64,000 nucleotides of DNA from contig NZ_LT607410.1 in assembly GCF_900091515.1 (NCBI RefSeq), forward strand, positions 992,001 through 1,056,000, given 5' to 3'. Shown piece after piece: positions 15,379-24,913 of the stretch. The notes beneath the pieces are model-generated. The model did not search any database and was not told the origin of the DNA. It was given only the letters and a program-made list of their open reading frames with translations. Both the position numbers and the translations under genes were made by a program. Each line of letters starts with the position of its first letter. The stretch's first letter is position 1. Origin of the DNA: Micromonospora purpureochromogenes. GTDB taxonomy: Bacteria > Actinomycetota > Actinomycetes > Mycobacteriales > Micromonosporaceae.

Positions 15379-16377
15379 TCAGGCGCCGGTCTGGCCGAGT
15401 TCGAGCACCCGGGCCCGGGTGAGCGCGCCGACCGGCTCGCCGTCGGCGGTGACCACGACCGCCTCGGAGCCCGTGGTGAGCATCGCCGCCAGCGCGTCGT
15501 ACGCGGAACCGCCCAGCGGCACCGCCGGCAGGTCGGCGGTCGCGCCGGGAACCGGGGCCAGCGTGTCCCGGCTGAGCGGGGTGACGGCGAGCCGGCGGAT
15601 GCCCCGGTCCGCGCCGACGAACTCGCGGACGAACGGTGAGGCGGGGGCGCCGAGCAGGGCGGCCGGGGTGTCGTACTGCTCCAGCCGGCCCCCCTGGGAG
15701 AGCACCGCGATCCGGTCGCCGAGCCGGACCGCCTCGTCCAGGTCGTGGGTGACCAGCACGATGGTCTTGCGGACCTCGGCCTGGAGTCGCAGGAACTCCT
15801 CCTGCAACCGGGTCCGGACGATCGGGTCGACCGCCGAGAACGGCTCGTCCATCAGCAGCACCACCGGGTCGGCGGCGAGCGCCCGGGCCACCCCGACCCG
15901 CTGCCGCTGCCCACCGGAGAGCTCGTGCGGGTAGCGGCGGCCGAACTGCGCCGGGTCGAGCCCGACCAGTTCCAGCAGCTCGTCGGCGCGGCGGCGGATC
16001 CGCTCCTTCGGCCAGCCGAGCAGCCGGGGCACCGTACCCACGTTGGTGTGCACCGTCTGGTGCGGGAAGAGCCCGACGTTCTGGATCACGTAGCCGATCC
16101 GGCGGCGCAGCTTCACCGGGTCGACCCGGGTGATGTCCTCGTCGCCGAGCAGGATCCGGCCGCCGGTCGGCTCGATCAGCCGGTTGACCATGCGCAGCAC
16201 GGTGGACTTCCCGCAGCCCGAGGGGCCGATCAAAACCACCAGCTCGCCGGCCTTGACCTCCAGGCTCAGCTCGCGCACGGCCTCGGTGCCGTCCGGGTAG
16301 CGCTTCCGGATGCCGTCCAGGGTGATCGAGGCAGCGCTGTGCCCGGCCGCGCCGATGGGTCCCGGGGTAACGTCCAC
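15379..16377 (-). CDS. Osmoprotectant (glycine betaine/choline-type) ABC transporter ATPase
   Basis: This is the 332-residue ATPase of an OpuC/ProV-type importer. It has Walker A GPSGCGKST, signature LSGGQRQRVG, Walker B VLLMDEPFSAVD and the H-loop VTHDLDEA. A C-terminal CBS-like regulatory segment (about 265-330, with GGSAYDALAAMLTTGSEAVVV) may sense ionic strength, as in OpuA. GTG 16377 is preferred because a GGAGG motif lies 5 nt upstream. It diverges from the two permease genes: the two GTG codons are separated by only 2 bp. The IS110 element sits directly behind its stop codon and separates it from its native terminator. Confidence 0.92.
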   Translation of the reverse strand: MDVTPGPIGAAGHSAASITLDGIRKRYPDGTEAVRELSLEVKAGELVVLIGPSGCGKSTVLRMVNRLIEPTGGRILLGDEDITRVDPVKLRRRIGYVIQNVGLFPHQTVHTNVGTVPRLLGWPKERIRRRADELLELVGLDPAQFGRRYPHELSGGQRQRVGVARALAADPVVLLMDEPFSAVDPIVRTRLQEEFLRLQAEVRKTIVLVTHDLDEAVRLGDRIAVLSQGGRLEQYDTPAALLGAPASPFVREFVGADRGIRRLAVTPLSRDTLAPVPGATADLPAVPLGGSAYDALAAMLTTGSEAVVVTADGEPVGALTRARVLELGQTGA

Positions 16378-16379
16378 GT

Positions 16380-17066
16380 GTGTCCCTCCACCTGAGCTAC
16401 CGGGCCGACCCCGGTAACCCGTGGTTCTCCTGGCAGTACGTGCGGGACAACTCTGACACCATCCTCGCCGCGCTGCGCGAGCACGCCTCGCTGACCGCCC
16501 GGGCGGTGCTGATCGCCGCCCTGGTGGCCCTGCCGTTGGCGGTGGCGGCGTACTGGTTCCGCGCCCTCGCCGGGCCGATTCTCGCACTCACCGGCGTGCT
16601 GTACACCGTCCCGTCGCTGGCGCTGTTCGCCTTCATCGCGCCCTACCTGGGCATCGGCGCGATCACCGTGCTGACCGTGGTGGTGCTGTACGCGCTGCTG
16701 GTGATCGTGCGCAACGCGGTGGCCGGGCTGCACCAGGTGCCCCCCGAGGTCCGCGACGCGGCCGAGGGCATGGGGTACGGCCGCTGGGCGCGGCTGTTCC
16801 GGATCGACCTGCCGCTGGCCCTGCCCGGCATCCTCACCGGGGTACGCCTCGCCACCGTCTCGACGGTCGCCCTGGTCACCGTCGGGGTGGTGGTCGGTCG
16901 CGGCGGCCTCGGGCAGCTCATCTTCGCCGGCTTCCAGAACAACTTCTACAAGGCCCAGATCATGACCGGGACGCTGCTCTGCGTCCTGCTCGCCCTGGTG
17001 CTGGACCTGATCCTCGCCGGGATGGGCCGGCTGCTCACGCCGTGGCTGCGCGGGCGGACCGGATGA
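16380..17066 (+). CDS. Osmoprotectant ABC transporter permease 1
   Basis: This 228-residue inner-membrane permease is of the ProW/OpuCB type, with five to six helices and the BPD_transp_1 EAA-like loop EVRDAAEGMGYGRWARLFRIDLP, which contacts the ATPase. The start is uncertain: GTG 16380 gives the longest product and TAACGT lies 4 nt upstream, too close for a good promoter, while a GTG at 16440 would be the alternative. It overlaps the second permease gene by 4 bp. Two different permeases with one ATPase imply a heterodimeric channel, as in OpuB/OpuC. Confidence 0.9.
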   Translation: MSLHLSYRADPGNPWFSWQYVRDNSDTILAALREHASLTARAVLIAALVALPLAVAAYWFRALAGPILALTGVLYTVPSLALFAFIAPYLGIGAITVLTVVVLYALLVIVRNAVAGLHQVPPEVRDAAEGMGYGRWARLFRIDLPLALPGILTGVRLATVSTVALVTVGVVVGRGGLGQLIFAGFQNNFYKAQIMTGTLLCVLLALVLDLILAGMGRLLTPWLRGRTG

Positions 17067-17812
17067 CCGCCACGGCGGCCCGGGCGGGGACGAATCCGGT
17101 CGAGCAGGCGGTGGTCTGGCTCAACGACCCGCTGAACTGGACGAACCCGGGCGGCATCCTGGACCGGCTCGGGGAGCACCTGAGCATGTCCGCCGCCGCG
17201 GTGCTGCTCGGCTGCCTGGTGGCCTGGCCGATCGGGCTCTGGCTCGGGCACAGCGGTCGCGGTGGCGGGCCGGTCCTGCTGATCTCCAACGTCACGCTGG
17301 CGATCCCCACCCTGGCGCTGCTGACCATCCTGCCGCTGACCTTCCTCGGGTTCGGCCGGCCGGCGGTGGTGGTGGCGCTGGCCGTCTTCGCGGTGCCACC
17401 GCTGCTGGCCAACGCGTACACGGGGGTGCGGCAGGCCGACCCGGAGGCCCGGGACGCGGCGCGGGGGATGGGACTGTCCGGCGGGCAGGTGCTGCGCCGG
17501 GTGGAGCTGCCGCTGGCGGTGCCGTACCTGGCGGCCGGGTTCCGGACCGCGGCGGTGCAGGTGGTGGCGACCGCCGCGCTCGCCTCGTTCGTCAACGGCG
17601 GCGGGCTCGGCCAGATCATCCGGGCGGGCTTCGGGCTGGACATCGCGGCCGGCGGCGGCCAGATCATCGCCGGGGGCGTGCTGGTGGCCGGGCTGGCGCT
17701 GCTGGTCGAGGGGGTGTTGGCGCTGGTCGAGCGGGCGGTCACCCCGCGCCCGCTGCGGCGGGTCCGGGGCCGGGCGCACCGGCGGGCGGCGGCCGCCGTC
17801 GCCGGGAACTGA
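17063..17812 (+). CDS. Osmoprotectant ABC transporter permease 2
   Basis: This is a 249-residue permease with the same architecture as its neighbour and the loop EARDAARGMGLSGGQVLRRVELP. ATG 17063 overlaps the previous stop (ATGA), so the pair should be made in equal amounts. Helices are seen at about 48-66 (AAAVLLGCLVAWPIGLWLG), 75-100, 108-135, 170-200 and 210-235. A Gly-rich ASFVNGGGLGQIIRAGFG segment, typical of ProW-like permeases, lies near residues 178-195. It is followed after 157 bp by the binding-protein gene. Confidence 0.92.
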   Translation: MTATAARAGTNPVEQAVVWLNDPLNWTNPGGILDRLGEHLSMSAAAVLLGCLVAWPIGLWLGHSGRGGGPVLLISNVTLAIPTLALLTILPLTFLGFGRPAVVVALAVFAVPPLLANAYTGVRQADPEARDAARGMGLSGGQVLRRVELPLAVPYLAAGFRTAAVQVVATAALASFVNGGGLGQIIRAGFGLDIAAGGGQIIAGGVLVAGLALLVEGVLALVERAVTPRPLRRVRGRAHRRAAAAVAGN

Positions 17813-17969
17813 GCGAACCGGTGACGATCGGGTGACGAACCCCGCTCCGAGTTTGTCGGTCGGAGCCGGAGGATGTTGGCTGGAGTCGCGGGCGGCCGAT
17901 CGGATCGCCCGTCGGACACGCGGCCGGCCCACCTCGGGTCGCGCCGGGACACGGAAGGCGGGCGCGATC

Positions 17970-18974
17970 ATGCGCGTACGGACACGAGTGGCGGTCGGCG
18001 CGATCGGCGCGCTCACCGTGGCAGGTCTGCTCACCGGCTGCGGGGACGAGGGGTCATCCGGCACCGACGCACCTCAGCAGGGCGCGAGCGGAGCGGGCTG
18101 CGCCCCGGTCGCCGGCGACCAGCTGGTCGTCCTGAACGACGACAAGAAGCTCCAGAACACCGACAACATCATCCCGGCGATCAACGTCGACGTGGCCAAC
18201 CCGCAGCTGGTCGCCGCGCTCGACAAGGTCTCCGCCGCGCTGGACACGCCGAAGCTGATCGCGCTCAACAAGGCCGTCGACCTCGAGCGCAAGACCCCGA
18301 AGGCCGCCGCCGAGGAGTTCGCCTCGGCGAACAACCTCACCGCCGGCATCGCCAAGGGTCCCGGCGGGCAGATCGTGGTCGGCGCCGGCAACTTCAGCGA
18401 GAGTCAGACCCTGGCCGAGCTGTACGACATCGTCCTCACCGCGGCCGGCTACCAGGTCAAGGTGCAGCAGATCGGCAACCGCGAGCTCTACGAGCCGGCC
18501 CTGGAGAAGGGCGAGATCCAGGTCGTCCCGGAGTACGCGGCGACCATGGCGGAGTTCCTCAACACCAAGGCCAACGGCAAGAACGCCACCCCGGTCTCCT
18601 CGCCCGAGCTGGACAAGACGGTCACCGCACTGAAGGCGGCCGGCGACAAGGTGGGCATCACCTTCGGCGCACCCGCCGCCGCCCAGGACCAGAACGCCTT
18701 CGCCGTCACGAAGGCGTTCGCCGACAAGTACGGCGTGCAGACGATCTCCGACCTGGCGGCCAAGTGCTCCGGCTCGGCGACCGTGCTGGCCGGCCCGCCG
18801 GAGTGCCCGCAGCGGCCGAAGTGCCAGGCCGGACTGGTGGAGGTCTACGACTTCAAGGCCGGCTCGTTCAGCTCGCTGGACGCCGGTGGCCCGCAGACCA
18901 AGAACGCGTTGAAGACCGGCACCGCCAGCGTCGGTCTGGTCTTCTCCTCCGACGGCGCACTCGCCACCGGCTGA
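17970..18974 (+). CDS. Osmoprotectant-binding lipoprotein, circularly permuted OpuBC-type
   Basis: This 334-residue lipoprotein has signal peptide 1-24 and lipobox LLTGC, so the acylated Cys is anchored outside the membrane to feed the two permeases. The domain order is unusual. Residues about 50-125 (LVVLNDDKKLQNTDNIIPAI ... ALNKAVDLERKTP) match the C-terminal end of standard OpuBC/OpuCC proteins. Residues 130-334 match their N-terminal part, starting at IVVGAGNFSESQTLAELY and ending at GLVFSSDGALATG. In standard proteins the latter runs straight into the former, so the gene is a circular permutation. No frame is broken. Ligand identity cannot be read from sequence. Confidence 0.9.
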   Translation: MRVRTRVAVGAIGALTVAGLLTGCGDEGSSGTDAPQQGASGAGCAPVAGDQLVVLNDDKKLQNTDNIIPAINVDVANPQLVAALDKVSAALDTPKLIALNKAVDLERKTPKAAAEEFASANNLTAGIAKGPGGQIVVGAGNFSESQTLAELYDIVLTAAGYQVKVQQIGNRELYEPALEKGEIQVVPEYAATMAEFLNTKANGKNATPVSSPELDKTVTALKAAGDKVGITFGAPAAAQDQNAFAVTKAFADKYGVQTISDLAAKCSGSATVLAGPPECPQRPKCQAGLVEVYDFKAGSFSSLDAGGPQTKNALKTGTASVGLVFSSDGALATG

Positions 18975-18983
18975 CCACGGGTT

Positions 18984-19017
18984 CCGGGCGCGGCGGCACC
19001 CCGCCGGCCGCGCCCGG
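18984..19017 (+). terminator. Hairpin behind the osmoprotectant transporter genes
   Basis: Perfect 11-bp arms CCGGGCGCGGC (18984-18994) and GCCGCGCCCGG (19007-19017) flank a 12-nt loop, 10 bp after the binding-protein stop codon. No T-run follows, so it would be a U-less hairpin of the kind common in high-GC actinobacteria. Confidence 0.55.
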
Positions 19018-19093
19018 CCCGCACCCCCTGACGTCGCGATTCGGTACTCGGGACCGTTCCCACGCAGGGCATCTCTCGGTAGGCTCCACAGCC

Positions 19094-20581
19094 ATGCCCG
19101 CCCCGGTCGTGCCCGAGAAGCACCACCCGCAGCTGCTGACCGTCCTGTTCTGGATCGGTGTCGCGATCGCGCCCGTCGCGGCGCTGATCCTGCTGATCGC
19201 CGACGGCAACGGTCCGCTCCGGTTCGCCGCCGTACTGGCCATCATGGCCGTGGTCCTGATCGGTCTGTCGATCGCGCTGCGCGCCGACGGTGGCCAGCCG
19301 CGCGGCGAGGAGTTCCTGGACGAGTTGGAGCAGGTTCGCCGGGAGTTGCGGGCCGAGATCGTGGCCGCCGCCCAGCGCGGCAACCAGGCGCTCGACCAGT
19401 CCCAGCGGGTGGAGGACCAGGTCGCCGCGCTGCGCCGCCGGCTGGACGCGGCGGCGGCCGGCATCGCCGCGGCCGCCGGGATCACCGGGGCGGTGGCCGA
19501 GGAACCGGCCGGCGCCGGTCGGGCCCGGGTGTCCGACCCGCAGGAGCAGGCGTCGGGCGGGCGGCGGTGGGCCGCCGCGCCGGAGGAGACCCCGTCCACC
19601 TGGGGGCGCGCCCCCGATCGGGACGACGAGGAGCCGGCCGGGCGCCGTTACGGCGCGGAGCGTCCCGCCGCCGGCCAGGCCGGGGTGTACGGCGCTCCCC
19701 GCGAACCGCGCGGCGCCGCTCCCGGACCGGAGGCGGGCGGCCGTCCCGTGCTGCGGCACACCGAGACCGTGCACGTGACCACCCGGCACACCGTGGTGGA
19801 CGGCGCGGATCCGGCGGTCGGCAACGCCTACGCCGGCTACGCCGGCCGCTGGTCCCCCGCGCCCGAGGAGCCGTCCTGGAGCGGCGCGGAGCCGGAGAAC
19901 TCCTGGGCGGAGCGGGCCGAGCCGGAGCGGGGCTGGGCGGGCCAGCGCGACGAACGGTCGAGCGACCAGCGGGAGGACCGGCCCTGGCCGGGCGGGCAGC
20001 CCGAGGAGCGGTCCTGGTCGGGTGCCGCCGACGATCGAGCCGACCAGTCCTGGGCGGGCGGGTCGTACCCGGCGGAGGAGAACTGGTCCGGGGTACGGGC
20101 CGGCGACCGCTGGGCCGAGGTACGCGACGACGGGCGGGGCCGCGAGGTGCGGGTCGGTGAGCGCCGGGCGGAGCTGCACGCCGACGGCGCCGAGTTCCGC
20201 GTGCAGGACCGGTGGGCGTCGGTGCGCCACGACGAGCCCCGCCGGACCGCCGAGCAGTGGGGCGGCGGCGGTTGGGTCGAGCCGGAGGAGCATCCCGCGC
20301 TGCCGGCCGGCGGGGTGCCGGTGCCGCAGGAGTGGCGGGGGCAGGCGCGCGGCCAGCAGAACACCGAGCAGTCGTGGGACGAGCGGTCGGCCGACCAGTG
20401 GCGGGCGCCCGCGCAGCGGGAGCCGGTGGACTCCTGGCGGGCCGCCGAGCCGGAGCCGCGCGCCCGCCGGCAGTGGGGCGGCGAGCCGGAGCCGCGTGCC
20501 CGCCAGCAGTGGGGCGGCGAGCAGCGGTACGGCCAATCGCCGCAGGACGACTCCCCGCGCGCCGGTGGCCGCTGGCGCTGA
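19094..20581 (+). CDS. Membrane-anchored protein with coiled coil and Trp/Glu/Arg-rich repeats
   Basis: This 495-residue protein has two close helices (about 13-35 and 40-60), a coiled-coil segment (68-125, FLDELEQVRRELRAEIVAAA) and then 370 residues of disordered sequence rich in Trp, Glu, Arg, Gly and Pro. Within that tail short units of the form (E/D)xSWxG or QWGGE recur (RSWSGA, QSWAGG, NWSGV, RQWGGEPEPRAR twice). I recognise no family. A TAGGCT hexamer at 19080-19085, 8 nt before the ATG, supports the start. The Trp repeats could bind a partner surface or the wall. The gene converges on nuoD with 21 bp between stops. Confidence 0.75.
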   Translation: MPAPVVPEKHHPQLLTVLFWIGVAIAPVAALILLIADGNGPLRFAAVLAIMAVVLIGLSIALRADGGQPRGEEFLDELEQVRRELRAEIVAAAQRGNQALDQSQRVEDQVAALRRRLDAAAAGIAAAAGITGAVAEEPAGAGRARVSDPQEQASGGRRWAAAPEETPSTWGRAPDRDDEEPAGRRYGAERPAAGQAGVYGAPREPRGAAPGPEAGGRPVLRHTETVHVTTRHTVVDGADPAVGNAYAGYAGRWSPAPEEPSWSGAEPENSWAERAEPERGWAGQRDERSSDQREDRPWPGGQPEERSWSGAADDRADQSWAGGSYPAEENWSGVRAGDRWAEVRDDGRGREVRVGERRAELHADGAEFRVQDRWASVRHDEPRRTAEQWGGGGWVEPEEHPALPAGGVPVPQEWRGQARGQQNTEQSWDERSADQWRAPAQREPVDSWRAAEPEPRARRQWGGEPEPRARQQWGGEQRYGQSPQDDSPRAGGRWR

Positions 20582-20602
20582 CCCGCTCCGGTCAGCCGCC
20601 GG

Positions 20603-21772
20603 TCACTTGTCGATGTCGCCGACCACGAAGAACATCGAGCCGAGGATGGCGATCAGGTCCGGCACCAGGGTGCCGGGGAGCAGGCTGGCCAGCGCCTGCA
20701 CGTTCGCGTACGACGCGGTGCGCAGCTTGAGCCGCCACGGGGTCTTCTCGCCGCGGGAGACCAGGTAGTAGCCGTTGATGCCGAGCGGGTTCTCGGTCCA
20801 GGCGTAGGTGTGCCCCTCGGGCGCCTTGACCACCTTGGGCAGTCGGGTGTTCACCGGCCCGGTCAGCCCGTCGACCCGGTCCAGGCACTGCTCGGCCAGG
20901 TCGAGCGAGGCGTACACCTGGTCGAGCAGCACCTCGAAGCGGGCGTGGCAGTCCCCGGCGGTGCGGGTGACCACCGGCACGTCGAGCTGGTCGTAGGCCA
21001 GGTAGGGCTCGTCGCGGCGCAGGTCCAGGTCGAGACCGGAGGCGCGGGCGACCGGCCCGGACGCGCCGAACGCGGCGGCGTCGGCGGTGGAGAGCACCCC
21101 CACCCCGACGGTACGGGCCAGGAAGATCTCGTTGCGGCGGATGAGCCGGTCCAGGTCGGGCATCCGGCGGCGGACCTCGGCGATCGCGGCGCGGGCCCGG
21201 CCGGTCCAGCCGGCGGGCACCTCCTCCTTGAGGCCGCCGACCCGGTTGAACATGTAGTGGATCCGGCCGCCGGAGACCTCCTCCATCACCGCCTGAAGGG
21301 TCTCCCGCTCGCGGAACGCGTAGAAGACCGGGGTGATCGCACCGATCTCCAGCGGGTACGAGCCGAGGAACATCAGGTGGTTGAGCACCCGGTTCAGCTC
21401 GGCGAGGGCCATCCGCAGCCAGGTGGCCCGCTCGGGCACCTCCATGCCCATCAGCCGCTCGACGGCGAGCACCACGCCCAGCTCGTTGGAGAACGCCGAC
21501 AGCCAGTCGTGCCGGTTGGCCAGCACGATGATCTGCCGGTAGTCGCGGACCTCGAAGAGCTTCTCCGCGCCCCGGTGCATGTAGCCGACGATCGGCTCGG
21601 CCGCGACGACCCGTTCGCCGTCGAGCACCAGCTTGAGCCGGAGCACCCCGTGCGTGGACGGGTGCTGCGGGCCGATGTTGAGCACCATGTCGGTGCCCAG
21701 CTGCTCCCCGCCCGCGCCGGTGCCGACGGTCAGCTCGCGGAGGTCGCCGGCGTCCGTGGTCATGTGGGTCAT
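20603..21772 (-). CDS. nuoD: NADH-quinone oxidoreductase subunit D-like protein (solitary NuoD)
   Basis: This is a 389-residue 49-kDa-type subunit. It has the landmark N-terminal [18 protein letters not shown] and [10 protein letters not shown] regions near the quinone site, [10 protein letters not shown], and the C-terminal [14 protein letters not shown]. No other nuo gene lies nearby, and it is shorter than the NuoD of full complex I operons, so it is probably a second, stand-alone copy as in several actinobacteria. Its ATG overlaps the stop codon of the upstream methyltransferase (ATGA). That methyltransferase belongs to the family that modifies the eukaryotic counterpart, NDUFS2, at the Arg of the HRG motif, and this Arg is present here. 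Confidence 0.92.
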   Translation of the reverse strand: MTHMTTDAGDLRELTVGTGAGGEQLGTDMVLNIGPQHPSTHGVLRLKLVLDGERVVAAEPIVGYMHRGAEKLFEVRDYRQIIVLANRHDWLSAFSNELGVVLAVERLMGMEVPERATWLRMALAELNRVLNHLMFLGSYPLEIGAITPVFYAFRERETLQAVMEEVSGGRIHYMFNRVGGLKEEVPAGWTGRARAAIAEVRRRMPDLDRLIRRNEIFLARTVGVGVLSTADAAAFGASGPVARASGLDLDLRRDEPYLAYDQLDVPVVTRTAGDCHARFEVLLDQVYASLDLAEQCLDRVDGLTGPVNTRLPKVVKAPEGHTYAWTENPLGINGYYLVSRGEKTPWRLKLRTASYANVQALASLLPGTLVPDLIAILGSMFFVVGDIDK

Positions 21773-22872
21773 CGTGCCATGAACGCCGCGGGCTCGACGC
21801 CGACCGGTTGCCGCAGCCACCAGTGCCCGCCGAGGCCGGCCGGGTCGGTCAGCTCGGCCACCGCCGAGGCGGCGGCCAGCGCCCGCAGGTAGCCGGCCGG
21901 GTCGCTGCCGGCCAGGGTCAGCGGCGGTCGGCCGCCGTCGGCCCCGAGCGCCCGCAGCGCCTCCCGCTGCGACCCCAGCGTGTACGCGCGCCCGGCGACC
22001 CGCGCGCCGGCGGCGGCGACCGAGTCCACCGCGACGTGCGCGGTGACGTCGCGGGAGCCGTCGGGTACGGGTGGCACCTGCCGGCCGGCGCGGTACCCGG
22101 TCAGCGTCCCGTCCACCGGCCGCTCCTGCCGCAGGTGTCCGTAGTCGACGGCCAGCGCGAGTCCCCGGTCGAGCTTGCCGACCGCGTCGGCCCAGGCGTC
22201 GTCCCTGGTCCGGCCGATCTCGGCCCGCCCGGCGGCAACCGGGGCGGGCCACCAGCGGTGCAGCCAGTCGAGGTCGGCGGCGTCGACCGGACCGCCCACC
22301 GACTCCGTCCCGCTCGCCGGGTCGACGAGCAGGTACCGCCAGCCGTCCCCGTCGTGCACCGCGACGTCGAGCGGGACGTTGTCCAGCCATTCGGTGGCGA
22401 CCAGCAGGCCGGTGACCCCGTCCGGGATCTCGTCCCGCCAGTCGATGCCGGCGGGCAGGTCGTCGGGGCGGGGCGCCCGCTCGACGGCGGTGAGCCGTAC
22501 CCGGCGGGCGAGCGGCACCGGCGCGGCGGGTGACGGCACGGCGGCGGCCGGGGCGGTCGGGGTTTCCGGGGAGGCCGGCCGCCCGGTGGGGTCCCCGTCG
22601 GCTCCCATGGCCCCGGCGAGGGCGCGCAGCAGCTCCCCCCGGCCGGCGCCCACGTCGACCACGTCCAGCGGCTCCGGCCGGCCAAGGGCGGCGTCCACCT
22701 GTTCGACCAGGCGGGACAGGGCGGTGGTGAGGACACCGGGGGCGTGCGCGCTGGTGCGGAAGTGGGCGGCGGGTCCGGCGCCGGCGACGAAGAAGCCGGC
22801 CGGGCCGTAGAGGGCGGCGTCCATGGCGTCCCGCCAGCGCATCGAGTTGATCCCGCGTTCAGGGTGCGTCAC
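21769..22872 (-). CDS. SAM-dependent methyltransferase, MidA/NDUFAF7 family
   Basis: This is a 367-residue class I methyltransferase of the COG1565 type. The SAM-binding motif is [19 protein letters not shown], and [16 protein letters not shown] and [15 protein letters not shown] are also typical of the family, as is the N-terminal [18 protein letters not shown]. The mitochondrial relative NDUFAF7 dimethylates an Arg of complex I subunit NDUFS2. Direct overlap with a NuoD gene suggests the same enzyme-substrate pair here. GTG 22872 is chosen because TAGGGT (22885-22880) lies 7 nt upstream, which indicates a leaderless mRNA. Confidence 0.88.
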   Translation of the reverse strand: MTHPERGINSMRWRDAMDAALYGPAGFFVAGAGPAAHFRTSAHAPGVLTTALSRLVEQVDAALGRPEPLDVVDVGAGRGELLRALAGAMGADGDPTGRPASPETPTAPAAAVPSPAAPVPLARRVRLTAVERAPRPDDLPAGIDWRDEIPDGVTGLLVATEWLDNVPLDVAVHDGDGWRYLLVDPASGTESVGGPVDAADLDWLHRWWPAPVAAGRAEIGRTRDDAWADAVGKLDRGLALAVDYGHLRQERPVDGTLTGYRAGRQVPPVPDGSRDVTAHVAVDSVAAAGARVAGRAYTLGSQREALRALGADGGRPPLTLAGSDPAGYLRALAAASAVAELTDPAGLGGHWWLRQPVGVEPAAFMAR

Positions 22873-23056
22873 CGTGCCGACCCTACGGTCAGCCGGTCGG
22901 CGGGGTGGCACTGTAACCGCGCCGCGTGGCCCGCGCCGCCCGGAAACCGCCCGCCCACCGGCCGGTGAAGGTTTTCACACACTCTTGTTAGGGCTCCGTA
23001 ACCCCAGCGCATACTTGCGGTCGACCGGTACCCCCTTCGAGGACTGGATCGTTGCC

Positions 23057-24034
23057 ATGAGCGCACCGCTGCGCCCGCGTTCGGCCGCCCCGCGTGAGGC
23101 CGCCGTTCCCGCGGGCGGCGCCCCTGCCGGCGCCCCGCCCGTCTTCCCCCGCACCCTCACCGTCGGCGTCATCGGCGCCGGTCGGGTCGGTGCGGTGCTG
23201 GGCGCGGCGCTCGCCGCCGCCGGCCACCGGGTGGTCGCCGCCTCCGGCGTCTCCGGGGCCGCGAAGGCCCGGATCGCGCTGCTGCTGCCCGGCGCCCGCA
23301 ACCGCTCGGCCACCTCGGTCGCCCGCGCCGCCACCGACCTGCTGCTGATCGCCGTCCCGGACGACGCGCTGGCCGGCGTGGTCGCCGGGCTGGCCGAGAC
23401 CGGGGCGCTGCGCCCCGGCCAGGTGGTCGCCCACACCTCCGGCGCGCACGGCCTGACCGTGCTGGCCCCGGCCGCCGCCGTCGGCGCGCGCCCGCTGGCG
23501 CTGCACCCGGCGATGACCTTCACCGGTACGCCCGACGACCTCGGCCGGCTGGCCGGCATCTCGTACGGGGTGACCGCCCCGGCGGAGCTGCGCCCGCTCG
23601 CCGCCCGGCTCGTCGCCGACCTGGGCGGCGTGCCGGAGTGGGTCGGCGAGGCGGACCGCGCGCTCTACCACGCGGCGCTGGCGCACGGCGCGAACCACCT
23701 GGTGACCCTGGTCAACGAGGCGGCCGACCGGCTGCGCGACGCCGGCGTGGCCCAGCCCGAGAAGGTGCTGGCCCCGCTGCTGCGGGCGGCCCTGGAGAAC
23801 GCGCTGCGGCTCGGCGACGACGCGCTGACCGGCCCGGTGTCCCGGGGCGACGCGGGCACCGTGCGACGGCACCTGGACCGGCTGGCGGAGACCGCCCCGG
23901 AATCGGTGGCCCCCTACCTGGCGTTGGCACGACGGAGCGCGGATCGGGCGATCGCGGCCGGTCGGCTGCGGCCGGTGGACGCCGAGTCGCTGCTCGACGT
24001 GCTGGCCGGGATCCATCGGGAGGTGGCGGCATGA
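23057..24034 (+). CDS. Rossmann-fold/DUF2520 protein linked to pantothenate synthesis
   Basis: This is a 325-residue predicted NAD(P)-dependent reductase. The N-terminal Rossmann domain has [26 protein letters not shown] marks the middle, and the C-terminal helical DUF2520 domain contains [17 protein letters not shown], with a conserved His/Asn pattern like that of 6-phosphogluconate-dehydrogenase-type reductases. It overlaps panC by 4 bp, so a role in pantothenate synthesis is likely. One reasonable hypothesis is a ketopantoate reductase replacing PanE, since no panE is seen here. The ATG 23057 lies downstream of a long Pro/Ala-rich open stretch that is unlikely to be translated. Confidence 0.85.
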   Translation: MSAPLRPRSAAPREAAVPAGGAPAGAPPVFPRTLTVGVIGAGRVGAVLGAALAAAGHRVVAASGVSGAAKARIALLLPGARNRSATSVARAATDLLLIAVPDDALAGVVAGLAETGALRPGQVVAHTSGAHGLTVLAPAAAVGARPLALHPAMTFTGTPDDLGRLAGISYGVTAPAELRPLAARLVADLGGVPEWVGEADRALYHAALAHGANHLVTLVNEAADRLRDAGVAQPEKVLAPLLRAALENALRLGDDALTGPVSRGDAGTVRRHLDRLAETAPESVAPYLALARRSADRAIAAGRLRPVDAESLLDVLAGIHREVAA

Positions 24035-24879
24035 CGGAGCTGGTGCACACCCGGGCCGAGCTGGCGAAGGCGCGGGACGGACTCAAGGGCACCGTCGGCG
24101 TGGTGATGACCATGGGTGCGCTGCACTCGGGGCACGAGACGCTGCTGCGGGCGGCCCGGGAGCGGGCGGACCACGTGCTCGTCACGATCTTCGTCAACCC
24201 GCTGCAGTTCGGGCCGAACGAGGACTTCGACCGCTACCCGCGCACCCTCGACGCCGACCTGGAGATCTGCCGCCGGGCCGGGGCCGACGTGGTGTTCGCC
24301 CCCACCGTGTCGGACATGTACCCGGACGGGCAGCCGGCGGTCCGGGTGAACCCGGGGCAGCTCGGCGAGGACCTGGAGGGGCAGAGCCGGCCCGGCTTCT
24401 TCCACGGCGTGCTGACCGTGGTCATGAAGCTGCTCCAGCTCACCCGCCCCGATCTCGCCTTCTTCGGTGAGAAGGACTACCAGCAGCTCACCCTGGTCCG
24501 CCGGATGGCCCGCGACCTGGACGTCCCGGTGGAGGTGGTCGGCGTGCCGACCGTCCGCGAACCGGACGGGTTGGCCCTGTCCAGCCGTAACCGTTACCTC
24601 TCGCCCGACCAGCGGCAGGCCGCGCTGAGCCTGTCGGCCGCGCTGCGGGCCGGCGCGACCGCCGCCGAGCAGGGCCGGGACGCCGGGGAGGTGCTGGCCG
24701 CCGCGCACCGGACGTTCGCCGCGGTGGGCGCCGACGCCCGGCTGGACTACCTGGTGCTCACCGACCCGGACCTGGAACCGGGTCCGGTGGCCGGCCCGGC
24801 CCGGCTGCTGGTCGCGGCCTGGGTGGGCGACACCCGCCTGATCGACAACATGGCGATCCGACTCGCCCCTCGCTCCTGA
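24031..24879 (+). CDS. panC: Pantothenate synthetase
   Basis: PanC condenses pantoate with beta-alanine using ATP. At 282 residues it is of normal length. The nucleotidyltransferase motifs are [10 protein letters not shown] (HxGH class), [23 protein letters not shown], and [11 protein letters not shown] (the KMSKS-like loop). It overlaps the DUF2520 gene by 4 bp and is followed 34 bp later by panD, which makes its beta-alanine substrate, so three genes form one pantothenate unit. Confidence 0.97.
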   Translation: MTELVHTRAELAKARDGLKGTVGVVMTMGALHSGHETLLRAARERADHVLVTIFVNPLQFGPNEDFDRYPRTLDADLEICRRAGADVVFAPTVSDMYPDGQPAVRVNPGQLGEDLEGQSRPGFFHGVLTVVMKLLQLTRPDLAFFGEKDYQQLTLVRRMARDLDVPVEVVGVPTVREPDGLALSSRNRYLSPDQRQAALSLSAALRAGATAAEQGRDAGEVLAAAHRTFAAVGADARLDYLVLTDPDLEPGPVAGPARLLVAAWVGDTRLIDNMAIRLAPRS

Positions 24880-24913
24880 CCACCTGACCACCACACCGCT
24901 GGAGAGGCGACCG

